A stretch of 64,000 nucleotides of DNA from Pseudomonas sp. B33.4 (GTDB lineage: Bacteria > Pseudomonadota > Gammaproteobacteria > Pseudomonadales > Pseudomonadaceae). This document shows, piece after piece, positions 53,772 through 62,135 of the stretch; position 1 is the first letter of the stretch, and each line of letters opens with the position of its first letter. The stretch is taken from NCBI RefSeq assembly GCF_034555375.1, contig NZ_CP140706.1:1417001-1481000 (forward strand). Direction: 5' to 3'. The position numbers and the translations under genes were made by a program. The notes beneath the pieces are model-generated. The model had not been told where the DNA came from. It did not search any database and worked only from the letters and a program-made list of their open reading frames with translations.

Positions 53772-54851
53772 ATGTGCAAAGGCCTGTCGCTGTTTCTGTT
53801 GCTGATCACCTTCACCGTTCAGGCCGAACAATGGCCCGCTGAACAATGGCCAACCGGCCGGAAAATCATCGGCCCTGCCGTCGAGGCTCTGGATAATTAC
53901 GCCTTCCCACCCCGCGACGACACAACTCGCAAAGGCATCCGCACCGATGCCCTGCTGATCATCCACGACGGCCAGATTATCTACGAACGTTACGCCGGCC
54001 CGACCACCGAGCAAACCCCGCACCTGACCTGGTCGATCAGCAAAAGCCTGATGGCCACCGTCCTCGGTGTGGCCTACGGCGAGAGCCTGTTCAAGCTCGA
54101 CGATCCGGCCGCGAAGTTTTACCCGCCACTGACCAAACACCCGGCGATAAAAATCGCCGATCTGTTGCACTGGGCGTCCGGCATCGACTGGCAGGAAGAC
54201 TATGAATACGCCCCGCTGAAATCCTCGGTGGTGGCGATGCTCTACACCCGTGGTCATCGCGACATGCCTGCATTTACCGCTGAGCACGACAGCTACGCCG
54301 AACCGGGGCAGGCCTTCCGCTATTCCAGTGGCGACAGCAATCTCTTGGCGGCAGCGATGAAAAACATCGTCGGTCTTCAGCGTTATGCGGATTATCCGTG
54401 GACGGCATTGTTCGAGCCGTTGGGCATCCATCACGCGGTGTGGGAAACCGATGCCAGTGGCACGTTTGTCGCTTCCTCTTATGCCTATCTCACCGCGCGG
54501 GATCTGGCGCGGGTCGGTTTGTTGATGGCCCGTGACGGGCGCTGGAATGATCGGCAACTGCTGCCCAAAGATTGGCTCGTGTTCAACCTCAAACCCTTCG
54601 CAGGTTACAAGGCTCATCAGGACGAAGCCGTGCCCGGCGGCCACTGGTGGCTCAATCGTCCCGTCGATGGCGCTGCATCACCGTGGCCCGATGCACCGCC
54701 CGACACCTTCGCTGCCTTGGGCCACTGGGGCCAGGCGTTGTACGTGATTCCCAGCGAGAAACTGCTGATCGTGCGTTACGCCGATGATCGCGATGGTAGC
54801 TACCGCCATAACGAACTGCTCAAACGCGTGCTGAAGGCGGTGCGGCCATGA
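53772..54851 (+). CDS. serine hydrolase of the beta-lactamase/PBP class C family
   Basis: 359 residues with a signal peptide (LFLLLITFTVQA). The nucleophile motif SxxK is SISKSLM near residue 90, the second motif YxN-like is RYSSGDSN near 188, and HWGQ near 318 replaces the third KTG box. The pattern is that of 6-aminohexanoate-dimer hydrolase (NylB)/esterase EstB-like enzymes rather than a resistance beta-lactamase. The last 4 nt overlap the next gene. Substrate unknown; probably periplasmic. Confidence 0.88.
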   Translation: MCKGLSLFLLLITFTVQAEQWPAEQWPTGRKIIGPAVEALDNYAFPPRDDTTRKGIRTDALLIIHDGQIIYERYAGPTTEQTPHLTWSISKSLMATVLGVAYGESLFKLDDPAAKFYPPLTKHPAIKIADLLHWASGIDWQEDYEYAPLKSSVVAMLYTRGHRDMPAFTAEHDSYAEPGQAFRYSSGDSNLLAAAMKNIVGLQRYADYPWTALFEPLGIHHAVWETDASGTFVASSYAYLTARDLARVGLLMARDGRWNDRQLLPKDWLVFNLKPFAGYKAHQDEAVPGGHWWLNRPVDGAASPWPDAPPDTFAALGHWGQALYVIPSEKLLIVRYADDRDGSYRHNELLKRVLKAVRP

Positions 54852-55144
54852 AGCGCTTTTTGTTGTTGCTGCTTGTTTTGCTGCTCGGCTGGATCGGCTA
54901 CGAGCGCGAAAACCTGTGGGCCTTCCCCGACATCATCAGCGCCTACACCGCCAAGGAATATTGTTCGTGCCGGTATGTGATGAACAACGGTGCCGAGTAT
55001 TGCCGTGGCTATGTCAAACAATGGCTGCCGACCAGCCAGTTCACCGATGACCCTGCCAGCAAAACCATCACCGTCAGCGGCATGGGCCGCAGCAATCGCG
55101 CCCAATGGTTGAGCGAACGCCAAGGCTGTCGTTTACAGCCTTAA
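54848..55144 (+). CDS. small Cys-containing envelope protein, 98 aa
   Basis: Begins with an uncleaved or cleavable hydrophobic helix (MKRFLLLLLVLLLGWIGYER) and then a periplasmic part with four cysteines (Cys39 and Cys41 in EYCSCRY, Cys52 in EYCRGY, Cys94 in QGCRLQ). It overlaps the serine hydrolase by 4 nt (ATGA), so the two proteins are coupled in expression and perhaps in function. The motif CSCRY is suggestive of a disulfide pair. Family not recognised beyond being a Pseudomonas hypothetical. Confidence 0.78.
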   Translation: MKRFLLLLLVLLLGWIGYERENLWAFPDIISAYTAKEYCSCRYVMNNGAEYCRGYVKQWLPTSQFTDDPASKTITVSGMGRSNRAQWLSERQGCRLQP

Positions 55145-55217
55145 AAGATCGCAGCCTTCGGCAGCTCCTACATGACCGGGTCCACCCTGTAGGAGCTGCC
55201 GAAGGCTGCGATCTTTT
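55143..55217. repeat. REP doublet (family TGTAGGAGCTGCCG)
   Basis: Perfect 30-bp arms (55143-55172 and 55188-55217); the left arm begins in the stop codon of the preceding gene. Confidence 0.9.
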
Positions 55218-55287
55218 GATCTTGATGTTGCAATAACTTTGGGGGCGGTTAAGGTTCGTGCAGGTTTATCGGCCCCACGAGTGTTCA

Positions 55288-55878
55288 ATGTTCAACCGCT
55301 CCCTGTGTGCAACCCTGTCCAGCCTGCTGCTCGCTGCCGTCACGCTGCCGGCGCACGCCAATTGGTATCTGGACGGCGAGTCGTCGCGGCTGTCGTTCGT
55401 CAGCACGAAGAACGCCCACATTTCCGAAGTGCAGCGCTTTCTGGTGCTGCACGGCAAGGTCGACCCCAACGGTCGCGCCGAAGTCGAAGTCGAGCTCGAT
55501 TCGATCAACAGCGGCATCCCGCTGCGCGACGAGCGCATGCGCAAGGAGCTGTTCCAGATCGAGCAATTCCCCGAAGCGACCATCACCACCCAGATCGACC
55601 TGCGCCCGATCAACGATCTGGCCCCCGGTGCGCAGCTGGAATTGCGTTTGCCGCTGACCGTCAACCTGCACGGCAAACAACATGAGTACCCGGCCGAGCT
55701 GCTGGCGACGCGTCTCGATGACCGGCGTTTTCAAGTGGTCACGCTAGAGCCGCTGGTGATCAACGCCGAGGATTTCGACCTCGTGCCGGGGCTGGACAGC
55801 CTGCGCAAACTCGCCGACCTGTCGGCTATCAGTCTGTCGGTGCCGGTGGGTGCGGTGCTGATCTTCACGGCGCGCTGA
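55288..55878 (+). CDS. YceI-family periplasmic protein
   Basis: 196 residues. A signal peptide ends at PAHA (about residue 24). The mature part NWYLDGESSRLSFVSTKNAHISEVQRF is the YceI lipocalin-like start; LDSINSGIPLRDERMRKELFQIEQFPEATITTQ is the conserved middle (normally 'R-D-x-H-L-R-s-x-d-F-f'). YceI proteins bind isoprenoid or amphiphilic ligands. The start at 55288 is preferred over 55258. One base separates it from the phospholipase D-type gene. Confidence 0.88.
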   Translation: MFNRSLCATLSSLLLAAVTLPAHANWYLDGESSRLSFVSTKNAHISEVQRFLVLHGKVDPNGRAEVEVELDSINSGIPLRDERMRKELFQIEQFPEATITTQIDLRPINDLAPGAQLELRLPLTVNLHGKQHEYPAELLATRLDDRRFQVVTLEPLVINAEDFDLVPGLDSLRKLADLSAISLSVPVGAVLIFTAR

Positions 55879-55879
55879 C

Positions 55880-57037
55880 ATGCGCGGCGCGGTGTTCCCG
55901 TGGCGGGACGGCAACCGGTTCGAACTGTTGATCGATGGCCCGCAATTCTTTCCGCGCATGCTTGAGCAGATTGCTGGTGCGCAGGAGCAGATTGAACTCG
56001 AACTGTATCTGGTCGAAGCCGGCGCCTGTGCCGAAACCATTGTGCAAGCGCTGGTGCTGGCGGCCGAACGTGGCGTGCGCGTGCGTTGCCTGTTCGATGA
56101 TTACGGCAGTCTGGCCTTTACGCTCAATTTGCGTCAGCGCCTGACCCATGCCGGGGTCGAACTGCGCTTTTACAATCGGCTGAACTGGCGGCGCTGGGTC
56201 GGCAACTTCTATCGGGATCACCGCAAATTGCTGCTGGTCGATCAATGCCTGGCGGTGGTCGGTGGCACGGGTGTCACCGATGAGTTCTGGACGCCGGGCC
56301 ATGACACCAGCGAATGGCACGAAGTGATGGTCGAGATCCGTGGCCCGTTGGTGATCGACTGGCAATTGCTGTTTGACCGCCAGTGGATTGCCAACCGATA
56401 TCGCCGCGCTTGGCGCCCGGCCGCGCATTTTGGTCTGCCGCGTTTGCCACGGGTGCCGGACAAGGGCGAGGGCATGGGCCGCGTGGCGTATGCCGACGCC
56501 CGCCAGCATCGCGACATTCTGCAATCGCTGTTCCGCGCCTTGAACAGTGGGCAAAAACGCATCTGGATGGCCACGCCGTATTTCCTGCCAACGTGGAAAA
56601 TCCGCCGCTCCCTGCGCAAGGCAGCGGCGCGCGGTGTCGATGTGCGCCTGCTGTTGACCGGGCCGCGCACCGATCACCCGTCAGTGCGTTATGCCGGGCA
56701 TCGTTATTACCCGCGACTGCTCAAGGCCGGTGTGCAGATCTTCGAATATCAGCCTTGTTTTCTGCATTTGAAAATGGTCTTGGTGGACGATTGGGTGAGC
56801 ATCGGTTCATGCAACTTCGACCACTGGAACCTGCGCTTCAATCTGGAGGCGAATCTGGAGGCGCTGGATCCGTCGTTGACGGCAGCGGTGCAGGCGAGTT
56901 TTGTGAAGGACTTCGGGCTGAGTCAGTTGGTGAGTCTGGAAGAGTGGCAGCGCCGGCCGTTATGGCGGCGGGTGAAGCAGCGGGTGTGGGGATGGGTGGA
57001 TCGGGTGGTGGTTAACATCCTCGACCGCCGCGGGTAG
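55880..57037 (+). CDS. cardiolipin synthase-like phospholipase D protein (ClsB-like)
   Basis: 385 residues with two HKD motifs: HRKLLLVDQCLAVVGGTGVTDEF near residue 114 and HLKMVLVDDWVSIGSCNFDHWNLRFNLEANLE near 296. The lengths and the absence of N-terminal membrane helices match ClsB/YbhO. It makes cardiolipin from phosphatidylglycerol and possibly phosphatidylethanolamine. Directly follows the yceI-type gene (1-bp gap), hence cotranscribed. Confidence 0.9.
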   Translation: MRGAVFPWRDGNRFELLIDGPQFFPRMLEQIAGAQEQIELELYLVEAGACAETIVQALVLAAERGVRVRCLFDDYGSLAFTLNLRQRLTHAGVELRFYNRLNWRRWVGNFYRDHRKLLLVDQCLAVVGGTGVTDEFWTPGHDTSEWHEVMVEIRGPLVIDWQLLFDRQWIANRYRRAWRPAAHFGLPRLPRVPDKGEGMGRVAYADARQHRDILQSLFRALNSGQKRIWMATPYFLPTWKIRRSLRKAAARGVDVRLLLTGPRTDHPSVRYAGHRYYPRLLKAGVQIFEYQPCFLHLKMVLVDDWVSIGSCNFDHWNLRFNLEANLEALDPSLTAAVQASFVKDFGLSQLVSLEEWQRRPLWRRVKQRVWGWVDRVVVNILDRRG

Positions 57038-57046
57038 AGCGAGATC

Positions 57047-57124
57047 AAAAGATCGCAGCCTTCGGCAGCTCCTACAGGGTGTACACCATCCCAATGTAGG
57101 AGCTGCCGAAGGCTGCGATCTTTT
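57047..57124. repeat. REP doublet (family TGTAGGAGCTGCCG)
   Basis: Perfect 30-bp arms (57047-57076 and 57095-57124) between the convergent cls and bglX genes. Confidence 0.9.
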
Positions 57125-57135
57125 GCTTTTAGCGG

Positions 57136-59427
57136 TTACAGCAACTCGAAGCTCTGCTGCGTCACGTCCTGCGAATCCAGGCCGATCTGCACGTTGAACT
57201 TGCCAGGCTCGGCCGCGTATTTGAGCTGGGCGTTGTAGAACTTCAGGTCATCCTCGGTGATGGTGAAGTGCACGACTTTCTGTTCGCCGGCCTTGAGCAT
57301 GATTTTCTGGAAGTTCTTCAGTTCCTTCACCGGGCGGATCATCGAGCCAGTGACGTCCTGGATGTACAACTGCACCACGGTTTCGCCGTCACGCTTGCCG
57401 GTGTTTTTCAGCATGACGCTGGCGTCGAGCTTGCCTGTGGCGTTGAGGGTGGTCGACGACAGCGCCATGTCGCTCAGGGCGAAGTTGGTGTAGCTCAGGC
57501 CGTAACCGAACGGGAACAGCGGCCCGGTGGTGTCATCGAAATACTGCGAGGTGTAGTTGCCCGGTTTGCCCGGCGTGAACGGCCGGCCAATGCTCAGGTG
57601 GTTGTAGTAAGTCGGGATCTGGCCCACGGAGCGCGGGAAGGTCACCGGCAGTTTGCCCGACGGGTTGTAATCGCCGAACAGCACATCAGCAATGGCATTG
57701 CCGCCCTCGGTGCCGCTGAACCAGGTTTCCAGAATCGCGTCAGCCGACTGGTTCTCTTCGAGAATGGTCAGCGGACGGCCGTTCATCAACACCAATACCA
57801 ACGGTTTGCCGGTGGCTTTCAGCGCGCGGATCAACTCGCGCTGGGTTTCCGGGATGTTCAGGTCGGTGCGGCTGGAGGATTCGTGAGACATGCCACGGGA
57901 TTCACCTACCGCTGCAACGATCACGTCAGCGTCCTTGGCAGCTTTCACTGCTTCGTCGATCAGCACGTTGGCCGGGCGCGGATCGTCGACCACTTCCGGG
58001 GCATCGAAGTTGAGGAAGTTCAGGTAGTCGAGCACCTTCTTGTCGCTGGTGATGTTGGCGCCACGGGCGTAGATCAGGTTCGACTTATTGCCGATCACCG
58101 AACTCATGCCATCGAACAGCGTCACCGATTGCGCAGGGCGCCCGGCGGCGGCCCAACTGCCCATCATGTCGATCGGTGCTTTGGCCAATGGGCCGACCAG
58201 CATGACTTTCGCGTCTTTCTTCAGCGGCAGGGTTTCGTTCTGGTTCTTCAGCAACACCAGGCTGCGACGCGCCACTTCACGAGCCTCGGCGCGGTGCAGA
58301 CGGCTTTCGGCGTAGGTGTCGGCCGGATCATCTTCAGCCTTGCCGATACGCAGGTACGGGTCCTTGAACAGACCCATGTCGTACTTGGCCGCGAGCACTT
58401 CACGCACGGCGTTGTCGATGTCTTTCTGGTCGATCTCGCCGGACTTGAGCAGCCCCGGCAGCTCTTTGCCGTACAGGGTGTCGTTCATGCTCATGTCGAT
58501 GCCGGCCTTGATCGCCAGCTTCGCCGCTTCACGACCGTCGCGGGCGACACCGTGCTTGATCAACTCGAAGATTGCACCGTGGTCGCTGACCGCCAGGCCT
58601 TTGAAGCCCCAGTCGCGGCGCAGCAGATCGTTCATCAGCCAGGTGTTGGCCGTGGCCGGAATGCCGTTGATCGAGTTCAACGCGACCATCACGCCACCGG
58701 CGCCGGCATCAATCGCGGCGCGGTACGGTGGCAGGTAGTCCTGGTACATCTTCACCGGACTCATGTCGACGGTGTTGTAGTCGCGACCGCCCTCGACCGC
58801 GCCGTACAGGGCGAAGTGCTTGACGCTGGCCATGATGCTGTCGGCGGCGCTCGGGGTAGCACCCTGATAGGCGCGCACCATGACGCCGGCGATGCGCGAG
58901 GTCAGGTAGGTGTCTTCACCGAAACCTTCGGAGCTGCGACCCCAGCGCGGGTCGCGGGAGATGTCGACCATCGGCGCGAAGGTGATGTCGAGGCTGTCGG
59001 CGGCGGCTTCTTTGGCGGCAACACGGCCGGACTGGCCGATGGCATCCATGTCCCAGCTTGAGGCAAGGGCCAGTGGAATCGGGAAAATCGTACGGTGACC
59101 GTGGATCACGTCGTACGCGAAAAACATCGGAATCTTCAGGCGGCTGCGCATGGCAGCGTCCTGCATCGGACGGTTTTCCGGACGGGTGATCGAGTTGAAC
59201 GTGCCGCCGATGTTGCCGGCGGCGATCTCTTTGCGGATCAACTCGCGAGGCATTTCCGGGCCAATGCTGATCAGGCGCAACTGGCCGATTTTTTCATCGA
59301 GGGTCATCTGGTTCATCAGATTGCTGATGAACGCATCCTTGTTTTCCAGGGGTGCCGGGGTCGTGGCGGCCAATACTTGATGACTGGCCAGGCTGACGAA
59401 CAGACCCAGCAAACACAGCTTCTTCAT
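57136..59427 (-). CDS. bglX: periplasmic beta-glucosidase BglX (GH3)
   Basis: 763 residues, near the E. coli BglX length (765). Signal peptide ends SHQVLA (about residue 20). The GH3 TIM barrel includes DISRDPRWGRSSEGFGEDTYL and the nucleophile Asp in FKGLAVSDHGAIFELIKHG, followed by the C-terminal sandwich and a fibronectin III-like end. It hydrolyses beta-glucosides in the periplasm. The ATG at 59427 is chosen; the longer reading begins with TTG. Monocistronic. Confidence 0.95.
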   Translation of the reverse strand: MKKLCLLGLFVSLASHQVLAATTPAPLENKDAFISNLMNQMTLDEKIGQLRLISIGPEMPRELIRKEIAAGNIGGTFNSITRPENRPMQDAAMRSRLKIPMFFAYDVIHGHRTIFPIPLALASSWDMDAIGQSGRVAAKEAAADSLDITFAPMVDISRDPRWGRSSEGFGEDTYLTSRIAGVMVRAYQGATPSAADSIMASVKHFALYGAVEGGRDYNTVDMSPVKMYQDYLPPYRAAIDAGAGGVMVALNSINGIPATANTWLMNDLLRRDWGFKGLAVSDHGAIFELIKHGVARDGREAAKLAIKAGIDMSMNDTLYGKELPGLLKSGEIDQKDIDNAVREVLAAKYDMGLFKDPYLRIGKAEDDPADTYAESRLHRAEAREVARRSLVLLKNQNETLPLKKDAKVMLVGPLAKAPIDMMGSWAAAGRPAQSVTLFDGMSSVIGNKSNLIYARGANITSDKKVLDYLNFLNFDAPEVVDDPRPANVLIDEAVKAAKDADVIVAAVGESRGMSHESSSRTDLNIPETQRELIRALKATGKPLVLVLMNGRPLTILEENQSADAILETWFSGTEGGNAIADVLFGDYNPSGKLPVTFPRSVGQIPTYYNHLSIGRPFTPGKPGNYTSQYFDDTTGPLFPFGYGLSYTNFALSDMALSSTTLNATGKLDASVMLKNTGKRDGETVVQLYIQDVTGSMIRPVKELKNFQKIMLKAGEQKVVHFTITEDDLKFYNAQLKYAAEPGKFNVQIGLDSQDVTQQSFELL

Positions 59428-59689
59428 GAATATTTTTCTCAAGGGCCCAAACGGCGAGGTAACGCCGGCCAGCCAAAATTTAGGGAGCGACTATTGTTGT
59501 TCGGGTGCAGGCTCAAGAAAGCAGAGCCAAAAACGACAGCCGACACTGCGGCAGCGTGATCGCGCAGGGCACTTTTTAGCCCATTGGCGCGTCGTAATCC
59601 AGCGGCGCGGCCGATTATGCCCCAAGAGCCGGCGGAGAATGTTTCGCGCTCGGTTTTTATAATGAAATGTGCCAAGGAGCATCACTGCG

Positions 59690-60298
59690 ATGAATGTAAG
59701 CCCAACCAATCGCTCGCGTTTGCAGGTCGCCACACTGCTAGTGCTGGCCACGCTGTTGACCGCGTGCGGCATCAACAATATCCCGACCCTCGACGAACAG
59801 GCCAAAGCCGCGTGGGGCCAGGTGCAGAACCAGTACCAGCGCCGCGCTGACCTGATCCCCAACCTGGTGGAAACGGTAAAGGGTTACGCCAAGCATGAAG
59901 AGGAAACCCTGACGGCAGTGATCGAGGCGCGGGCGAAAGCCACGTCTATTCAGGTGGATGCCAGCACCCTCGACAATCCCGAGAAACTCAAGCAATTCCA
60001 GCAGGCGCAGGACCAACTGACCGGCGCATTGAGCCGCCTGATGGTGGTGTCCGAGCGCTATCCGGATCTGAAGGCCAACCAGAACTTCCTCGCCCTGCAA
60101 TCGCAACTGGAAGGCACGGAAAACCGCATCGCCGTGGCGCGCCGTGACTTCATTCTTGCGGTGCAGAAATACAACACCGAAATCCGCACCTTCCCCGGTC
60201 GCCTCTGGCACAGCGTGATGTACAGCGACCTGCCGATCCGCGAAACCTTCGAAGCCACCACGCCGGATGCCGATAAGGCACCCCAGGTCAAATTCTGA
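59690..60298 (+). CDS. LemA-family lipoprotein
   Basis: 202 residues. Lipobox LLTAC at about residue 25, then the LemA signature LDEQAKAAWGQVQNQYQRRADLIPNLVETVKGYAKHEEETLTAVIEARAKA and a four-helix bundle to ENRIAVARRDFILAVQKYNTEIRTFPG. AAGGAG 10 nt upstream fixes the start. A TATAAT at 59658-59663 may be the -10 box. Followed by two TPM-domain genes, a widespread lemA-tpm arrangement whose exact role (envelope protein quality) is not settled. Confidence 0.92.
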   Translation: MNVSPTNRSRLQVATLLVLATLLTACGINNIPTLDEQAKAAWGQVQNQYQRRADLIPNLVETVKGYAKHEEETLTAVIEARAKATSIQVDASTLDNPEKLKQFQQAQDQLTGALSRLMVVSERYPDLKANQNFLALQSQLEGTENRIAVARRDFILAVQKYNTEIRTFPGRLWHSVMYSDLPIRETFEATTPDADKAPQVKF

Positions 60299-60309
60299 AA
60301 ACACACCTG

Positions 60310-60393
60310 TGTAGGAGCTGCCGAAGGCTGCGATCTTTTGACGTTGGTTTTTAAAAACGGATCAAAAGATCGCAGCCTGCGGCAGCTCCTACA
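60310..60393. repeat. REP doublet (family TGTAGGAGCTGCCG)
   Basis: Arms 60310-60339 and 60364-60393, one mismatch (GAA against GCA), inside the lemA-tpm cluster. Confidence 0.88.
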
Positions 60394-60413
60394 GGGATCG
60401 GTGGGGGGTATTC

Positions 60414-61163
60414 ATGCGCGTGTTGAAGATGGGCTTGGTGCTGATGCTGTTGCTGTTCGCTATCAACGCCCGGGCCGAGCTGACGTTCCCGGCGCTGAGC
60501 GGCCGGGTGGTGGATGAAGCGCAGATGATCGACCCAACGGTGCGCGCGCAACTGAGCCAGCAATTGCAGGCCCACGAGCAGGCGACCGGCGAGCAATTGG
60601 TCGTCGTCACCGTGCCGGATTTGCAAGGCACAACCATTGAGGACTTCGGCGTCCAGCTCGGCCGCCATTGGGCCATCGGCCAGAAGGACAAGAACAACGG
60701 CGCGCTGCTGATCGTCGCCCGTGACGAGCGCAAACTGCGCATCGAAGTCGGTTATGGCCTGGAAGACCGACTGACTGACGCGCAGACTTCAGTGATCATC
60801 CATCAAGTCATCACCCCCGCGTTCAAGGCCGGCAACTTCAGCAAAGGCATCAGCGATGGCGTGGCGGCGATGCTGGTGGTGCTGGGCGGAAATCCGCTCG
60901 ACGAGCCATCGACGGTGTATGAATCCAGCGGTGATCCGTCCGATGATTTCATCTCGCGGCACCCGGCATTGTTCGTGTTTTTGGTGATGTTGTTCATCCT
61001 GACGGTGTTTGTCTGCCAGATGCTCGGTATCCTGCCTGCCGGCCGGGGTGGCTCCGGAGGAGGGGGCGGCTTTGGCGGTGGCGGCGGCTTTGGTGGCGGT
61101 GGTGGAGGCTTCAGCGGCGGCGGGGGCAGTTTCGGCGGCGGCGGTTCGTCCGGCGGCTGGTGA
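60414..61163 (+). CDS. TPM-domain membrane protein (YgcG-like)
   Basis: 249 residues. Signal peptide ends NARA (about residue 23), followed by the TPM domain (LTFPALSGRVVDEAQMIDPTVRAQLSQQLQAHEQATGEQLVVVTVPDLQG, then GKKDKNNGALLIVA-type NNGALLIVARDERKLRIEVGYGLE). A transmembrane segment (FVFLVMLFILTVFVC, about 188-205) is followed by a Gly-rich tail (GGGGGFGGGGGFGGGGGG-like) that probably lies in the cytoplasm. The TPM fold has phosphatase or scaffolding function in other proteins. Confidence 0.93.
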   Translation: MRVLKMGLVLMLLLFAINARAELTFPALSGRVVDEAQMIDPTVRAQLSQQLQAHEQATGEQLVVVTVPDLQGTTIEDFGVQLGRHWAIGQKDKNNGALLIVARDERKLRIEVGYGLEDRLTDAQTSVIIHQVITPAFKAGNFSKGISDGVAAMLVVLGGNPLDEPSTVYESSGDPSDDFISRHPALFVFLVMLFILTVFVCQMLGILPAGRGGSGGGGGFGGGGGFGGGGGGFSGGGGSFGGGGSSGGW

Positions 61164-61196
61164 GATCAGAAGAATAATGAGCAGGCACTTTTCAAC

Positions 61197-61814
61197 ATGG
61201 CATTACTGACTGAACACGAACAACGCAAAGTCGCCGAGGCAATCGCCCGGGTCGAGCGCGACACCGACGCCGAACTGGTGACGGTGCTGGCCGCCCGCGC
61301 CGATGACTACGCGTACATCCCGCTGTTGTGGGCGAGCCTTTTGGCACTGGTGGTGCCGGGCGTTGTGCACTACCTGACCGGGTGGCTGACCCTGCGCAGT
61401 CTGCTACTGGTGCAGTGGGGCGCGTTCATCGTGCTGTGCCTGCTGTTTCGTTTGCCGAAAATCACTACCCATCTGATTCCGCGCCGCGTGCGGCATTGGC
61501 GCGCGTCGAACCTGGCACGCCGGCAGTTTCTCGAGCAGAACCTGCATCACACGGTGGGCAGTACTGGCATGCTGATTTTTGTCTGTGAGGCTGAACGGTA
61601 TGTGGAGATTCTGGTGGATGAGGGAATTTCCAAACGGCTCGACAATAAATCCTGGGATGCGATTGTCGCGGCGTTTACCGAGCAGGTGCGGCTGGGGCGC
61701 ACGCTGGAAGGGTTTGTCACTTGCATCGAAGCGTGTGGCGAGTTGCTGAAAGTGCATGTGCCGGTGACGCAGGTCAGGAATGAGTTGCCGAATCGGTTGG
61801 TGGTGTTGGGCTGA
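61197..61814 (+). CDS. TPM-domain protein, second copy
   Basis: 205 residues. Starts MALLTEHEQRKVAEAIARVERDTDAELVTVLAARADDYAYIP, and two membrane helices interrupt the TPM domain (about residues 43-60 and 66-85). The end EILVDEGISKRLDNKSWDAIVAAFTEQVRLGRTLEGFVTCIEACGELL is the second part of the TPM domain. It starts 33 bp after the first tpm gene, with which it is surely cotranscribed. Confidence 0.88.
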   Translation: MALLTEHEQRKVAEAIARVERDTDAELVTVLAARADDYAYIPLLWASLLALVVPGVVHYLTGWLTLRSLLLVQWGAFIVLCLLFRLPKITTHLIPRRVRHWRASNLARRQFLEQNLHHTVGSTGMLIFVCEAERYVEILVDEGISKRLDNKSWDAIVAAFTEQVRLGRTLEGFVTCIEACGELLKVHVPVTQVRNELPNRLVVLG

Positions 61815-61833
61815 AGTGTTTTTAAGATCGAAA

Positions 61834-62034
61834 CCCTCACCCCAGCCCTCTCCCAGAGGGAGAGAGGGCCGACCGAGGTGTCTGGCGCTCGACATCGACC
61901 TGAGAAACCGAGTCGATTATGGATTCAAAGCAACTCGTTCAGACCTGAGTTCGGCTCGGTATTTCAGGTCGGCGTAACTCTTGAAAACACCTCGGTCAGT
62001 CCCCTCTCCCCCCGGGAGAGGGTTAGGGTGAGGG
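61834..62034. repeat. 'CCCTCACCC-AGCCCTCTCCC' repeat cluster C
   Basis: Begins CCCTCACCCCAGCCCTCTCC and ends GGGAGAGGGTTAGGGTGAGG; contains ACCTCGGTCAGTCCCCTCTC and TCGGCGTAACTC, as in clusters A and B. It fills most of the 320-bp gap before the methyltransferase gene. Confidence 0.8.
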
Positions 62035-62135
62035 CGCTCTTGAGAACCGTTCGGTAAATAAGAGCGTGTCCCCGACCCCCAACCCCCCTAAAATACCCGC
62101 CATTCCCGATTTCGCCCGTCCGAGGCCGCTTTTCC

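Noticed and set aside
57268..59061. A 597-codon open frame opposite bglX
   Set aside because: Antisense shadow; bglX is complete with active-site motifs.
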